NCBI RefSeq assembly: GCF_001418345.1
Contig: NZ_LIPW01000004.1
Coordinates: forward strand, 1-64,000
DNA from: Pseudidiomarina woesei
Lineage (GTDB): Bacteria; Pseudomonadota; Gammaproteobacteria; Enterobacterales; Alteromonadaceae
Reading direction: 5' to 3'
Length of the DNA: 64,000 bases
Shown: piece by piece, positions 41,446 to 51,537 of the stretch
Numbering within the stretch: the stretch's first letter is position 1
Layout: each line of letters begins with the position of its first letter
Notes under the pieces: generated by a model
Database searches by the model: none
What the model was told of the DNA's origin: nothing
Seen by the model: the letters and a program-made list of their open reading frames with translations, nothing else
Made by a program: the position numbers and the translations under genes

Positions 41446-43037
41446 TTGCGCTTCAAATATTTCATTAGGCGCTTGCGCTTGCGGGTTTGCGAGAGCGTGA
41501 GCGAGTTTTTGCGGCCGGCGTATGGGTTGACCGATTCGCGGAATTCAATCTTGATGGGCGTGCCCATAACGCCAAGCGACTTGCGGAAATAGTTCATCAA
41601 GTAGCGCTTGTACGAGCCCGGTAGTGATTCTACTTGGTTGCCGTGAATAATAATTCGTGGCGGGTTATAGCCACCGGCGTGGGCGTATTTGAGCTTCACG
41701 CGGCGTCCGCTCACCAACGGCGGCTGGTGGTCTTCTACTGCGGTTTCCAAAATGCGGGTTAACTTGGCGGTGCCGACGCGCGCCGACGCTGAGGCGTAGG
41801 CTTCGAGTACGGATTCGAACAGGTTTCCTACGCCGCTGCCGTGCAGCGCTGAGATAAAGTGCAAGCGGGCAAAGTCCACAAAGCCTAAGCGACGGTCAAG
41901 TTCGCGCTTGATTTCTTCGCGGTGGTCGTGCGACAGCCCGTCCCATTTGTTCACGGCAATCACAATAGAGCGGCCGGCATTCAAAGCAAAGCCTATTAAA
42001 TTCAAATCTTGGTCGGACACGGTTTCGCGGGCGTCAATCACGGCGATAACCACGTTTGCGTCTTCAATGGCTTGCAGTGTTTTGATGACTGAGAATTTCT
42101 CAATAGACTCGTCAATGCGGCCACGGCGGCGCACACCGGCGGTGTCGATCAAAATGTACTGGCGGCCGTCGCGTTCCATCGGAATGTACACCGAGTCGCG
42201 GGTGGTGCCTGGCATGTCATACACCACCACGCGTTCTTCGCCGAGTATACGGTTGGTTAGTGTGGACTTACCGACGTTCGGGCGGCCGACAATGGCGAGC
42301 TTCAGGGGTAGCGTGTCGTAGTCGATTTCGTCATGCGAGCGGTCGCCCAGCTGGCCAATAATATTGCCTTCGTGGTCGATGATATTGCCATCGGCGTCTA
42401 CCACATTGCCGTTTATGTCGTACACGTTGCCGTCGGCGTCGGGTTCGACGATTTCGCCTTCGGCATTGACTAGATTACCTTCGGCGTCCAGATTAACGAC
42501 TTCGTCACCCGTCGTAGAACGACGGGCTACGACACCTGGATACTCATCAACAAGTGGGTCGAAGCATTCTTGCAACAACTGCTCCACGCCACGGCCATGG
42601 GCGGCCGCAATGCCGTGCACGTCGCCAAGACCGAGTTCGAAGAAATCAGCGCGGGCGGCGTTGCTATCAATGCCGTCAATTTTGTTGGCAACCACGTAGG
42701 CTTTTTTGCCTAGGCGGCGCAGGTGGGTGGCGATGCCCATGTCGGCGGCGGTGATGCCGTCGCGGGCGTCGACCATGAATAAGACGACGTCGGCTTCGTC
42801 GATGGCGCGCAGTGACTGCGCGGCCATTTCGGCGTCGATGCCTTCTTCGTCTCCGTGCACACCGGCGGTGTCGATGACAATAAACTGGTAACCGTCGTAG
42901 TTGGCCTGGCCGTACTTACGATCTCGGGTTAAGCCGGGAAAGTCTGCAACCAAGGCGTCCCGGGTACGGGTAAGCCGATTAAATAGGGTTGATTTGCCCA
43001 CGTTGGGGCGCCCGACCAGGGCAACTACGGGTAACAT
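41442..43037 (-). CDS. der: Ribosome-assembly GTPase Der (EngA)
   Basis: 531 residues with two G domains ([12 protein letters not shown] near residue 8 and [12 protein letters not shown] near 250; DTAGVHG and [14 protein letters not shown] and NKWDG) and a C-terminal KH-like domain. It is needed for 50S maturation. The linker between the G domains is expanded (~45 residues longer than usual). First a family A variant REP is translated ([12 protein letters not shown], about 168-177), then an acidic tandem series follows ([35 protein letters not shown]). The TAG stop comes from another REP. Confidence 0.95.
   Translation of the reverse strand: MLPVVALVGRPNVGKSTLFNRLTRTRDALVADFPGLTRDRKYGQANYDGYQFIVIDTAGVHGDEEGIDAEMAAQSLRAIDEADVVLFMVDARDGITAADMGIATHLRRLGKKAYVVANKIDGIDSNAARADFFELGLGDVHGIAAAHGRGVEQLLQECFDPLVDEYPGVVARRSTTGDEVVNLDAEGNLVNAEGEIVEPDADGNVYDINGNVVDADGNIIDHEGNIIGQLGDRSHDEIDYDTLPLKLAIVGRPNVGKSTLTNRILGEERVVVYDMPGTTRDSVYIPMERDGRQYILIDTAGVRRRGRIDESIEKFSVIKTLQAIEDANVVIAVIDARETVSDQDLNLIGFALNAGRSIVIAVNKWDGLSHDHREEIKRELDRRLGFVDFARLHFISALHGSGVGNLFESVLEAYASASARVGTAKLTRILETAVEDHQPPLVSGRRVKLKYAHAGGYNPPRIIIHGNQVESLPGSYKRYLMNYFRKSLGVMGTPIKIEFRESVNPYAGRKNSLTLSQTRKRKRLMKYLKRK
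42484..42530. repeat. Family A variant REP inside der
   Basis: Core CCCGTCGT-AGA-ACGACGGG at 42508-42526, with the same compensatory T/A substitution as the gspG-gspH copy, translated in frame in the inter-domain linker. Confidence 0.88.
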
Positions 43038-43043
43038 ATAACG

Positions 43044-44228
43044 TTAAATCCTTACCGCGAGTAAACTGCCGTCGCGTGCTTGTAAATACAGGGTGTCGCC
43101 TTCTACAACTGGGGCTGTGTAAACTTCTTCACCGACATCTAGGCGGCCTACAGTGCGGCCATTTAGTATGTCTAAAAAGTGCAAGTAACCCATGCTGTCG
43201 CCAACTACGATATAGTCGCCAAACTGTACTGGTGCGGTAAGCAAGCGGCCGTTGTAGTCGGTGTTGGACCACAATTCAATGCCGCCATCTAGGTTAAGTG
43301 CTGATACTGTGTCTGAGGCGTCGGTTAGGAACAGACGGCCTTCGGCCAGGGTTAAGTTCTGGAACGAGGAATATTCGCGTTTCCAGATGGTGTTGCCGTT
43401 GCGCACGTCAACGGCGACTAACGAGCCATTGTAGGCGACGTTGTATAGCACGCCACCGAACAGTACTGGCTTGGAGTCAACGTCAACGATTCGTTGTAGC
43501 TCGGTGCTGCCGCTTGGTACTGCTAAGCGTGTTTCCCAAGCCGGTTGGCCATTTTCAGCAATCACCACAACAACTTTGCCGGTTGCCGTGCCAATAAATA
43601 CGCCGCCTTGGGCGATAATTGGTGCAGCTGTTCCGCGCAAGGTTAAAGCTGGGCTTTCAGTGCCATACCGCCATTGTTCTGCGCCGGTTTCAAGGTTCAA
43701 TGCGACGACGTCACCTGAGCTACCTTTAACCACAACAACGCCGCTACCTACTGCGGGGTCTGCTAAAATTTCAATGCCGACTTGGCTGTGCCATTTGACG
43801 TTACCATCAGCAACGTCTAGCGCGACCACGTCACCGTTTTCGCTGCCCAGATACACCACGCCGCGCTCGGCTGTCAGGCCGCCGGCGATGCGCATGGGTT
43901 CACCTTGGCTCCACCAGCCGCCGGTTCCGAAGTTTAATTCTTCGCGTAACTCTTTGCGCCACACTCGTTTGCCGTTGCTGCGCTGATATGCGGCAACAAC
44001 GCCAACGCGGTCGGCGGCGATTATGTAGTCACCAACAACGACTGGGTTTAGGTGCGAGAAATAGTTTTCAACGCCATCACCGACACTTGCTTTCCAAACC
44101 ACGTCGGGTTTGATTTTGGCGTTAAATTCCTGCAGTTCTTTTACTGGAATTTCGTCGGTGGTTGAGCATGCGCTTACCAGCATGATGGCGCTGGAGGCGA
44201 GTGCTAACTGTTTTAAAAATTTTCTCAT
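43044..44228 (-). CDS. bamB: BAM-complex lipoprotein BamB
   Basis: 394 residues: lipobox LVSACS (C21), then an eight-bladed PQQ-type beta-propeller with repeated W-K/A-V-D-V blades (VYLGSENGDVVALDVADGNV, VLYNVAYNGSLVAVDVRNGN). BamB scaffolds BamA in outer-membrane protein assembly. It overlaps yfgM by 4 bp and precedes der by 6 bp, the conserved gene order. Confidence 0.96.
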   Translation of the reverse strand: MRKFLKQLALASSAIMLVSACSTTDEIPVKELQEFNAKIKPDVVWKASVGDGVENYFSHLNPVVVGDYIIAADRVGVVAAYQRSNGKRVWRKELREELNFGTGGWWSQGEPMRIAGGLTAERGVVYLGSENGDVVALDVADGNVKWHSQVGIEILADPAVGSGVVVVKGSSGDVVALNLETGAEQWRYGTESPALTLRGTAAPIIAQGGVFIGTATGKVVVVIAENGQPAWETRLAVPSGSTELQRIVDVDSKPVLFGGVLYNVAYNGSLVAVDVRNGNTIWKREYSSFQNLTLAEGRLFLTDASDTVSALNLDGGIELWSNTDYNGRLLTAPVQFGDYIVVGDSMGYLHFLDILNGRTVGRLDVGEEVYTAPVVEGDTLYLQARDGSLLAVRI

Positions 44229-44833
44229 GAAGCCGCCACAATGCTGTTGAGTTTGATCTCTGCCAAGCCTTGCGAGCCGGCATCGATAGCTGCTTGATAC
44301 GCTGCGCGGGCACCGGTGGTGTCGCCTTTAGCTAGCAAAATGTCGCCTTGCAATTCTGCGGCTTGCGCTATAAATGGCGCTACGCTTTCTGCTGATTTGG
44401 CGGCGGCAAGGGCGGCGTCAAATTGCTCTTGCGCAAGCAATACGCGCGCTTGACGTAAGTCAGCGACTGCACGCAAAGCGGGTTCTGCGTTGTCACGCAC
44501 AACTTGCAAGGCGCTTACGGCGGTGGCGTAGTCGTTGTGTTCAACGGCGTGCTTGGCAAGTTCGAACGCGGCTAAGTGCGCGTAGGTTTCACCGCTGTTG
44601 GCGGTGAGGAATTCTTGCGCGGCGGCCATGCTGCCTTCTTGTTCGCTTTCTAGCTGTACTACAACGCTTTCAAACTGTTCTGACGCGGCTTCTTGGGCGG
44701 CGCGGGTTTGCGCGTCGTAGTAGCGCCAGCCGTAGAATAGGCCAAAGCCGATAACGAGGCCGGCGACGATGCCTTTGCCGTGTTCGCTCCAAAATTGTTT
44801 GATGCGTTCTACTTGTTGTTCTTCTGTTTCCAT
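44225..44833 (-). CDS. yfgM: YfgM/AncA ancillary SecYEG translocon subunit
   Basis: 202 residues: a short acidic cytoplasmic start (METEEQQVERIKQFW), one TM (GIVAGLVIGFGLFYGWRYY near 20-38) and a periplasmic TPR-like domain (QFDAALAAAKSAESVAPFIA, LLAKGDTTGARAAYQAAID). It works with PpiD and periplasmic chaperones at the Sec translocon. It overlaps bamB by 4 bp. Confidence 0.93.
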   Translation of the reverse strand: METEEQQVERIKQFWSEHGKGIVAGLVIGFGLFYGWRYYDAQTRAAQEAASEQFESVVVQLESEQEGSMAAAQEFLTANSGETYAHLAAFELAKHAVEHNDYATAVSALQVVRDNAEPALRAVADLRQARVLLAQEQFDAALAAAKSAESVAPFIAQAAELQGDILLAKGDTTGARAAYQAAIDAGSQGLAEIKLNSIVAAS

Positions 44834-44847
44834 TTTTAACTCCGTTC

Positions 44848-45107
44848 GTAGCCCGGCGTTTCACGCCGGGTGGCACATGGTGCCGTTGATCGTAGCCCGG
44901 CGTTTTACGCCGGGTGGCACATAGTGCCGTTAATTTCTAATTTTTGTTAATGTTCAATAATTACAGCGCTTCGCGCTTCCCGGCGTAGAACGCCGGGCTA
45001 CAATTACAGCGCTTCGCGCTTCCCGGCGTGAAACCCCGGGCTACAATTACAGCGCTGCGCGCTTCCCGGCGTGAAACGCCGGGCTACAGCCAGTTGCGGC
45101 CGGGCTA
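44848..45107. repeat. Family A REP cluster between hisS and yfgM
   Basis: Five cores: 44852-44870 and 44896-44914 in one orientation, and 44979-44997, 45022-45040 (one mismatch) and 45065-45083 in the other. A truncated half copy at 45100-45107 supplies the hisS TAG. Accessory stems read TGGCACATAGTGCC or ACAGCGCTTCGCGCT. These fill the whole 270-bp gap. Confidence 0.93.
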
Positions 45108-46343
45108 CAGCTCGCTGATGCTCGCGAGCATGCGCGGTTCGGCGCTGCGGTCGCGCAGGTGCTTCAGCTCGAAGTCAGTGTCGCGCACTAACAAGGCGTA
45201 GGTGGCGCCTGACTTGTCGGCTTTGGCTAGTTTTTTCTTCATGTTCTGGGTGCCGCTGTGCAGCTGAACTTTCAGCTCTGGGCGGGCGCTTCGAATTTGT
45301 TCGGCAACGGCCGGGGCCGTTAGTTCCGCAGCTTCGGTGGCCGCAATCACATAAATATCGCACAAGGTGTGCTCGGGCACCAAACCTTGCGATTCTAGCA
45401 ACAACACCAAGCGTTCAATACCCATGGCGAAGCCTACTGCTGGGGTGGCTTTGCCGCCTAACTGCTCAACTAAGCCGTCGTAGCGGCCGCCGGCACAGAC
45501 GGTGCCTTGCGCGCCCAGCTCGGTGGTGACCCACTCAAACACGGTGCGGTTATAATAGTCTAGGCCGCGCACTAGGCGTTCGTTCAATACGTACTTCACG
45601 CCGGCAGCGTCTAAACGAGCGCACAAGCCGTCAAAATGGGCGCGCGATTCGTCGTCCCAATAATCGGACAAGCGTGGCGCGTCTGCTAATACGGCCTGCG
45701 TTTCAGGTGACTTGCTGTCGAGTACGCGCAACACGTTGGTGTCTAAACGGCGTTTTGAGTCTTCATCTAATGAGGCTTCATGGGCACGTAAAAACTCACG
45801 CAATGCCTCGCGATAGCGGGCACGGGCTTCGTTCGAAGCCAATGAATTCAGTTGCAGTTCAACTTGATCGCTAATGCCGAAGGCTTGCCACAGGCGCGCT
45901 GACAGCAGAATAACTTCGGCGTCAATGTCGGGGCCTTCCATGCCAAAGGCTTCAATACCAAACTGATGAAACTGGCGATAGCGGCCTTTTTGCGGGCGCT
46001 CGTGGCGGAACATTGGGCCCATGTACCACAACCGTTGGGTTTGGTTGTACAACAAGCCATGCTCGTTACCGGCGCGCACGCAACTGGCCGTGCCTTCTGG
46101 GCGCAGCGTTAGGCTGTCACCGTTACGGTCGTCGAAGGTGTACATTTCTTTTTCGACAATATCGGTTACTTCGCCAATAGAGCGCTTGAATAAGTCGGTG
46201 CTCTCAAGCACCGGCATGCGAATTTCTTGGTAGGTGTACTGGGCGGCCACCTGCCGAATCACGCCCTCAACGTATTGCCACGCGGGTGATTGAGTCGGCA
46301 GTATGTCGTTCATGCCGCGAATTGCTTGTATATTTTTAGCCAC
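45105..46343 (-). CDS. hisS: Histidyl-tRNA synthetase
   Basis: 412 residues, class II synthetase: motif 2 [20 protein letters not shown], HisA motifs [15 protein letters not shown] and GGRYDGLV, motif 3 GFAMGIERL, and a C-terminal anticodon-binding domain. It is slightly shorter than in E. coli (424) at the C-terminus, which now ends SISEL followed by a TAG from a truncated REP copy. ispG lies just upstream. Confidence 0.96.
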   Translation of the reverse strand: MAKNIQAIRGMNDILPTQSPAWQYVEGVIRQVAAQYTYQEIRMPVLESTDLFKRSIGEVTDIVEKEMYTFDDRNGDSLTLRPEGTASCVRAGNEHGLLYNQTQRLWYMGPMFRHERPQKGRYRQFHQFGIEAFGMEGPDIDAEVILLSARLWQAFGISDQVELQLNSLASNEARARYREALREFLRAHEASLDEDSKRRLDTNVLRVLDSKSPETQAVLADAPRLSDYWDDESRAHFDGLCARLDAAGVKYVLNERLVRGLDYYNRTVFEWVTTELGAQGTVCAGGRYDGLVEQLGGKATPAVGFAMGIERLVLLLESQGLVPEHTLCDIYVIAATEAAELTAPAVAEQIRSARPELKVQLHSGTQNMKKKLAKADKSGATYALLVRDTDFELKHLRDRSAEPRMLASISEL

Positions 46344-46420
46344 GTTCGGTATCTACTTTCTGTTCTAGTTGCAACTTTGTGCTGTTTAACACGAAAAATG
46401 GCGACTAGTATACCGCAGCT

Positions 46421-47530
46421 TTACGCTTGCTTCACGGGAATCTGTTCAGCTTCTAAACGTTTTACTTGGTCGCGGATGCGTTTTTCGAGTTCATCCACTA
46501 AGTCGGCGTTGTCTAAGCGGTCTTTTTGCCGCTCGCCATTCAAGTAAAAACCGCTTTTATTCTTCGCGCCCGCCAAGCCTACGTGCGAGATCAACGCTTC
46601 GCCTGGGCCATTGACTACACAGCCAATAATCGACACATCCATTGGCGTGGTGATGTCTTCAAGGCGTTGCTCCAGCGCATTCACGGTGCCAATCACGTCG
46701 AATTCTTGGCGCGAGCAGCTGGGGCAAGCAATAAAATTAATGCCGCGGCTACGAATGCGCAGCGACTTTAAAATATCAAAGCCTACTTTGACTTCTTCAA
46801 CGGGGTCAGCCGCCAGTGAAATGCGCAGCGTGTCGCCAATGCCTTCGGCCAATAACATGCCAAGGCCAATAGACGATTTCACTGAGCCACTGCGTAAACC
46901 GCCGGCTTCGGTAATGCCTAAGTGCAACGGCTGTTCTATTTGCTTGGCTAGCAAGCGGTAAGACTCTACCGCCAAAAACACGTCCGACGCTTTCACGCTA
47001 ACTTTAAAGTCTTGGAAATTTAAGCGATCAAGAATATCCACATGGCGCATGGCCGATTCCACCAGTGCTGCTGGAGTTGGTTCGCCATACTTTTCTTGCA
47101 GATCTTTTTCTAACGAACCACCGTTCACGCCAATACGAATGGGAATACCGCGGTCACGTGCCGCGTCGACCACCGAGCGAATACGCTGCTCGTTGCCAAT
47201 ATTGCCCGGGTTTATGCGCAAGCAATCAACCCCGTACTCAGCCACTTTTAGCGCAATACGGTAGTCAAAATGAATGTCAGCCACCAAGGGAATGGGGCTT
47301 TGTTGCTTGATAAATTTAAACGCTTCGGCGGCATCCATAGTCGGCACGCTAACGCGCACCAAGTCAGCCCCGGCATTGGCAATGGCTTGAATTTGCTTCA
47401 CCGTGGCCGCCACGTCGGTGGTTTCGGTGTTAGTCATTGACTGCACGGCAATGGGTGCACCGTCGCCAATCGGCACGTTGCCAACGTAGATACGGCGTGA
47501 AGGTCGACGTTTGATTGGGTTTAAATGCAT
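46421..47530 (-). CDS. ispG: 4-hydroxy-3-methylbut-2-en-1-yl diphosphate synthase
   Basis: 369 residues; a 4Fe-4S enzyme of the MEP isoprenoid pathway. Starts with [20 protein letters not shown], a TIM-barrel half, then the cluster cysteines in CPSC and [13 protein letters not shown] precedes the ATG at 47530 within a 19-base leader shared with rlmN. The [Fe-S] need links it to the isc genes further right. Confidence 0.96.
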   Translation of the reverse strand: MHLNPIKRRPSRRIYVGNVPIGDGAPIAVQSMTNTETTDVAATVKQIQAIANAGADLVRVSVPTMDAAEAFKFIKQQSPIPLVADIHFDYRIALKVAEYGVDCLRINPGNIGNEQRIRSVVDAARDRGIPIRIGVNGGSLEKDLQEKYGEPTPAALVESAMRHVDILDRLNFQDFKVSVKASDVFLAVESYRLLAKQIEQPLHLGITEAGGLRSGSVKSSIGLGMLLAEGIGDTLRISLAADPVEEVKVGFDILKSLRIRSRGINFIACPSCSRQEFDVIGTVNALEQRLEDITTPMDVSIIGCVVNGPGEALISHVGLAGAKNKSGFYLNGERQKDRLDNADLVDELEKRIRDQVKRLEAEQIPVKQA

Positions 47531-47570
47531 TTGAAAACCTTAGTGCGATATTAGCTATTAACGGCAAGAC

Positions 47571-47650
47571 CGATATTAGCTATTAGATATTAGATATTAG
47601 CAAAACCCGAAACATCCGATCCAATATCTAATATCCAATAGCTAATATCG
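47571..47650. repeat. Family C inverted repeat (TATTAG type) between rodZ and ispG
   Basis: Two 30-bp arms, 47571-47600 and 47621-47650, are near-perfect complements (CGATATTAGCTATT, then GATATTAGATATT) around a 20-nt loop. A further half copy lies at 47549-47560. In RNA this would fold as a long AT-rich hairpin just upstream of ispG. Confidence 0.85.
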
Positions 47651-47659
47651 TTGTTGCTC

Positions 47660-48811
47660 TTAATTCAAAGTCATGGTGACGCTGCGGTTGCGGCGATAAC
47701 CAGTTAAATCTACTTGCTCACTATTATACGTCATTGACACCGCTTCTGGCTTGCACAAAATGACATCAAATGGCGCTTGGCCGTTCAGCGGCATCGTGTA
47801 GCCCGCTACTTTGGTGCCAATGGCAATAACTTCGCCGGTGGCGTCGGTTACTTTTACCCAGCAGGCGTCGCTGAAGGTTATGACTAATTCATCTGCGCTA
47901 GTGCTTGCGCTGGCAGTGGGCGATTCGCTGACGACTTGTCCGCTTTCGGGGGTGTCGGCAGTGCTGTCGCGATCGGCATTTTGAGGCGCTTCGGTAACGG
48001 TTTGTGCTGCGTCATTATTTGTCGCACCCTGCTCACTTGCTGAATTGCCAGTAGTTTGGTTACCTACGCTGGTCGCTTCGCCACTAACTGTGGTGTCTAG
48101 ACTGGTGTTCGATGCAGTGCCAGAGTCTGCGCCATTTCCGCCGTCTTCACCTGCCGTGTCGGTACCAGTAGCGTCGTCAGTCGCGGTACTAGGGTCGGTG
48201 ATAGCACTGCGTACGTCATCTTCGGTCACGCGGCGGCTTACCGGGGTGCGCTGTTCACTGGCTTGCTCGGCGCTGTCATTTGCACCCAGTAGTTGTTCGG
48301 TTAAGCTCTGCGAGCTGTTGTTGGCTTGCGAGTCTTGCCACCACCAAATAACCGCCATGGCAATCACAATGGCAATAATTAAGTAGCTAATTAGCATTAA
48401 ACGGCTGTCATTGCGTTCGCGTACTTTGCGTTTTGAGAAGCTTTGCATGGTAATGGTGCTGGCAGCAACTTCGCCAAACCCCATAGCTCGGTAGGCTTCA
48501 AATACGCGCTTTTCGTCTACTTCAAGGGCTTTGCTGAACGAGCGTAGGTAACCGCGCACGAAGGTTGGCGACGATAATTTGTCGTAGTCGTCGGCTTCAA
48601 TTATTACCACCACGGCGTTGCGCAAACGTAAGCTGTCGGCAACTTGCTGAGTGCTTAAGCCTTTGGCCTCGCGCGCGGCACGTAAAATTTGCCCAGGCGT
48701 TTCGCCGGTGTATGGCTCAGGCTGCTCTGCTGCTTGACCTTCCACTTGGTTGTCAGCCGCGCCCTCGCCTTTATCGTCGTTTTGTTCGAATAAATCGTCT
48801 TTCGGAGTCAT
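47660..48811 (-). CDS. rodZ: Cell-shape protein RodZ
   Basis: 383 residues: an acidic start, a cytoplasmic HTH domain (GQILRAAREAKGLSTQQVAD ... GYLRSFSKAL), one TM (LISYLIIAIVIAMAVIWWW near 143-161), a Ser/Thr/Asp-rich periplasmic linker and a C-terminal DUF4115 beta domain. It anchors MreB to the membrane. It lies between pilF and ispG in the conserved order. Confidence 0.94.
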   Translation of the reverse strand: MTPKDDLFEQNDDKGEGAADNQVEGQAAEQPEPYTGETPGQILRAAREAKGLSTQQVADSLRLRNAVVVIIEADDYDKLSSPTFVRGYLRSFSKALEVDEKRVFEAYRAMGFGEVAASTITMQSFSKRKVRERNDSRLMLISYLIIAIVIAMAVIWWWQDSQANNSSQSLTEQLLGANDSAEQASEQRTPVSRRVTEDDVRSAITDPSTATDDATGTDTAGEDGGNGADSGTASNTSLDTTVSGEATSVGNQTTGNSASEQGATNNDAAQTVTEAPQNADRDSTADTPESGQVVSESPTASASTSADELVITFSDACWVKVTDATGEVIAIGTKVAGYTMPLNGQAPFDVILCKPEAVSMTYNSEQVDLTGYRRNRSVTMTLN

Positions 48812-48835
48812 GTAGTTTCGCTATTCGTTCTGCTG

Positions 48836-49600
48836 CTAAAGCAACTGTTTGTATTCGCGCGCTTGCGAGGAGTTCGGAAAGCGCTGTAGAAGCAATTCGC
48901 CAAATTGTCGCTGCTTATTTTTGTCGTTTTGGGCAACGGCTAACTGCACTTCAAGCCATACATATTGCGCCGACAATTGTGGGTAATTGGCGCGGCGCTC
49001 TATCATGGTTGCGGCTTTGTCGTAGCGTTTTTGCGCTAGTAACAAGGTCGCGTAATTTTCAAGAATATTCACGCTGCCGCCGCTGTGGTTCAGCGCCAGC
49101 TCGTAGTAACGATCAGCATTGGCTAAGTCGCCTTGCTCGGCGGCACAACGGCCGGCATTTTGATAAGTACTGGCAATTTTCACATAGCCCGACTGCGCCA
49201 CGGCTTTGCGGAACATTTGATCGGCTTCATTGTAGCGTTTTTGGCCACATAACAAGACGCCAAGATTGTTATAGCTGTCGCCGTCTTGTGGGTTCAAACG
49301 TATGGCGGTACGGTAATAATTTTCCGCATTTGTGAAGTCACGAACTTGTTGGTAATAATACGCAAGACCGGTATAAACATCTGGGTTTTCAGGGGTATAG
49401 TCGCGGGCGCGCTCTAAATTGGCTTTTGCTTGCTCGAAATTACCGGAGCGCAAATATTGTAACCCCAAGGCTAGCCGCGTGCGCGACGCCTCTTTTGCAT
49501 CAAATTGCTGTGCCGGTTGTTGTTTGCCGTCAACGGTGCGTTGACTGACACAGCCGGTGCTTATTACTGCGGCAATAAGCGCTAACAGCAGTATTCGCAT
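48836..49600 (-). CDS. pilF: Type IV pilus assembly lipoprotein PilF/PilW
   Basis: 254 residues: lipobox VISTGC (C17), then about six TPR motifs (LGLQYLRSGNFEQAKANLER, NPDVYTGLAYYYQQVRDFTN, SYNNLGVLLCGQKRYNEADQ). It acts as the pilotin for the PilQ secretin. Position between rlmN and rodZ supports this. Confidence 0.94.
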   Translation of the reverse strand: MRILLLALIAAVISTGCVSQRTVDGKQQPAQQFDAKEASRTRLALGLQYLRSGNFEQAKANLERARDYTPENPDVYTGLAYYYQQVRDFTNAENYYRTAIRLNPQDGDSYNNLGVLLCGQKRYNEADQMFRKAVAQSGYVKIASTYQNAGRCAAEQGDLANADRYYELALNHSGGSVNILENYATLLLAQKRYDKAATMIERRANYPQLSAQYVWLEVQLAVAQNDKNKQRQFGELLLQRFPNSSQAREYKQLL

Positions 49601-49674
49601 GAAAAGTCCCCCATAAAGAAAGCTATCTTAACCTTTCTAAGCGGCAGATCAAGCGATGCGGTGTGAAAGTGGCG

Positions 49675-50808
49675 TTAAACCGCCTTTATTTGAATGCCGT
49701 CGCCGCCGCGCTGAGCTTGCTGCTTTTTCAAAATGCGCTTGGTGCGGTCAATCACATCACCTACTAACTGACCACACGCGGCGTCAATGTCGTCGCCACG
49801 AGTACGACGCACCACCACAATGTAGCCTTTTTCCATCAGCACTTTGGCAAAGCGGTCTATGCGCGAGTTGCTTGAGCGACCGTAGTCTGAGCCCGGGAAC
49901 GGGTTAAACGGAATGAGGTTAATTTTGCAAGGCGTGTCTTTAAGTAGCTCTGCGAGCTCGGCCGCCTGCTCCATCGAGTCATTAATGTGGTCAAGCATAA
50001 CGTACTCAATCGTAATGTTTTTATTGGCTTTGCTGCCGTCAATATAGTCGCGGCTAGCTTTTAAGAATTCTTGAATATTGTACTTTTTATTAATCGGCAC
50101 AATTTCGTTGCGCAGCTCGTCATTCGGCGCATGCAAAGAAATAGCTAGGGCCACATCAATTTCTTCTTTCAGCTTATACAGCGCCGGCACCACGCCTGAG
50201 GTACTTAAAGTAACCCGGCGTTTCGACAAGCCAAACGCGTTGTCATCAAGCATTAAGTCCATGGCTGGAACCACGTTATTAAGATTAAGTAGTGGTTCGC
50301 CCATACCCATCATGACCACGTTGGTGACGGCTTTAACGCCGGTTTCGGCAAACGGTCCAAGGAGTTTGTTCACGCGCCACACTTGGCCAATAATTTCCGC
50401 CACTTTCAGGTTGCGGTTAAAGCCTTGTTGCGCGGTTGAGCAGAAGGTGCACTCTAGCGCACAGCCTACTTGTGAGCTCACGCACAGGGTTGCGCGGTCA
50501 CGGTCTGGAATCCATACCGTTTCAACGTCTTGCCCGTCGAACAATGTCATGGCGAACTTGATGGTGCCGTCTGACGATTGCTGCTGCATGCGCACTTCTG
50601 GCGCACGAATTTCCGCCATTTGCTTCAGTTTTTCTCTGAGTGCTTTGTTGAGATTAGTCATCTCGTCAAAGTTGTCGACGCAATAGTGATACACCCACTT
50701 CATCACCTGGTCGGCGCGAAATGGTTTTTCACCCAACTCTTGAAAGAACGCGCGCATGGCTTTGCGATCGAGGTCGAGTAAGTTCACTTTCTTGTCTACA
50801 GCATTCAT
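49675..50808 (-). CDS. rlmN: Dual-specificity 23S rRNA/tRNA adenine-C2 methyltransferase
   Basis: 377 residues; a radical SAM enzyme modifying A2503 of 23S rRNA and A37 of some tRNAs. CALECTFC carries the CX3CX2C cluster ligands, GMGEPLLN binds SAM, and the methyl-carrying cysteine is in [10 protein letters not shown] near the C-terminus. It sits between ndk and pilF as usual. Confidence 0.96.
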   Translation of the reverse strand: MNAVDKKVNLLDLDRKAMRAFFQELGEKPFRADQVMKWVYHYCVDNFDEMTNLNKALREKLKQMAEIRAPEVRMQQQSSDGTIKFAMTLFDGQDVETVWIPDRDRATLCVSSQVGCALECTFCSTAQQGFNRNLKVAEIIGQVWRVNKLLGPFAETGVKAVTNVVMMGMGEPLLNLNNVVPAMDLMLDDNAFGLSKRRVTLSTSGVVPALYKLKEEIDVALAISLHAPNDELRNEIVPINKKYNIQEFLKASRDYIDGSKANKNITIEYVMLDHINDSMEQAAELAELLKDTPCKINLIPFNPFPGSDYGRSSNSRIDRFAKVLMEKGYIVVVRRTRGDDIDAACGQLVGDVIDRTKRILKKQQAQRGGDGIQIKAV

Positions 50809-50814
50809 TGAGTT

Positions 50815-50937
50815 AAAACCTTAGTGCGATATTCGTTGGTCGTTATTCGTTGTTCGTTTTTCGTAGCCCGGCGTTTCACGCCGGGTGACGCACAGCGTCG
50901 TTAATCCATTAACGACTAACGAACAACGATTAACGCT
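50815..50937. repeat. Family C inverted repeat enclosing a family A REP (ndk-rlmN)
   Basis: CGTTATTCGTTGTTCGTT at about 50841-50858 and a complementary array ending at 50935 flank a family A core (50867-50885) with its accessory stem GACGCACAGCGTC. The rlmN-proximal end (50814-50833) repeats the leader sequence seen at ispG. Confidence 0.82.
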
Positions 50938-50944
50938 TTAGCTT

Positions 50945-51376
50945 TTAGCGGGTGCGTGGGCAGATTTCTTCGTCGCTGAAGAAGTATGCAATTTCACGCG
51001 CCGCTGATTCTAATGCGTCAGAACCGTGAACCGCGTTCTCGTCGATAGATACAGCATAGTCTGCACGCAAAGTTCCCGCCAATGCGTCAGCTGGGTTGGT
51101 TGCGCCCATGATGTCGCGGTGACGTTTTACTGCGTCTTCGCCTTCAAGTACTTGCACCATGATTGGGCCAGAAGTCATGAAGTCTACCAATGCGCGGAAG
51201 AAAGGACGCTCTTTGTGTTCAGCGTAGAAGCCTTCTGCTTGCTCGGTGCTTAAGTGCATCATTTTTGCTGCAACAATGCGGAAACCCGCAGTTTCGAAAC
51301 GGTTGTAGATGCCGCCGATGACGTTTTTGCCAACTGCGTCAGGCTTGATAATTGATAAAGTGCGCTCTAAAGCCAT
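50945..51376 (-). CDS. ndk: Nucleoside diphosphate kinase
   Basis: 143 residues, standard size. Makes NTPs and dNTPs from diphosphates. Starts [20 protein letters not shown]; active-site histidine in NAVHGSD. The ATG at 51376 has GGAG upstream and is preferred over one 12 bp earlier. It is isolated from the isc cluster by the lipoprotein-msrA block. Confidence 0.97.
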   Translation of the reverse strand: MALERTLSIIKPDAVGKNVIGGIYNRFETAGFRIVAAKMMHLSTEQAEGFYAEHKERPFFRALVDFMTSGPIMVQVLEGEDAVKRHRDIMGATNPADALAGTLRADYAVSIDENAVHGSDALESAAREIAYFFSDEEICPRTR

Positions 51377-51470
51377 GATTTTCTCCAATCAAGATTTATA
51401 AGTTTAAATTGAAAGTAAGGGGTCAAAATTTTAGTCGCGCGGATTATACATAAAAGCCGCTCGCGCGGCT

Positions 51471-51527
51471 AGAGGGGAGAAGGGTGCAGACCCTGGTCCG
51501 GACCAGGGTCTGCACCCCTCTCTCTCT
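51471..51527. repeat. Family B perfect palindrome (lipoprotein-ndk junction)
   Basis: GGGTGCAGACCCTGGTCC is followed by its exact complement GGACCAGGGTCTGCACCC, the simplest fully symmetric copy. It lies about 10 bp from the stop of the lipoprotein gene. Confidence 0.92.
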
Positions 51528-51537
51528 ATTTCTCGCA

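Noticed and set aside
20681-51527. Family B copies as ordinary rho-independent terminators
   Set aside because: Most lack a T tract after the stem, and seven are inside coding sequences. Only the two short copies at 54875 and 57799 have flanking A/T runs that could fit.
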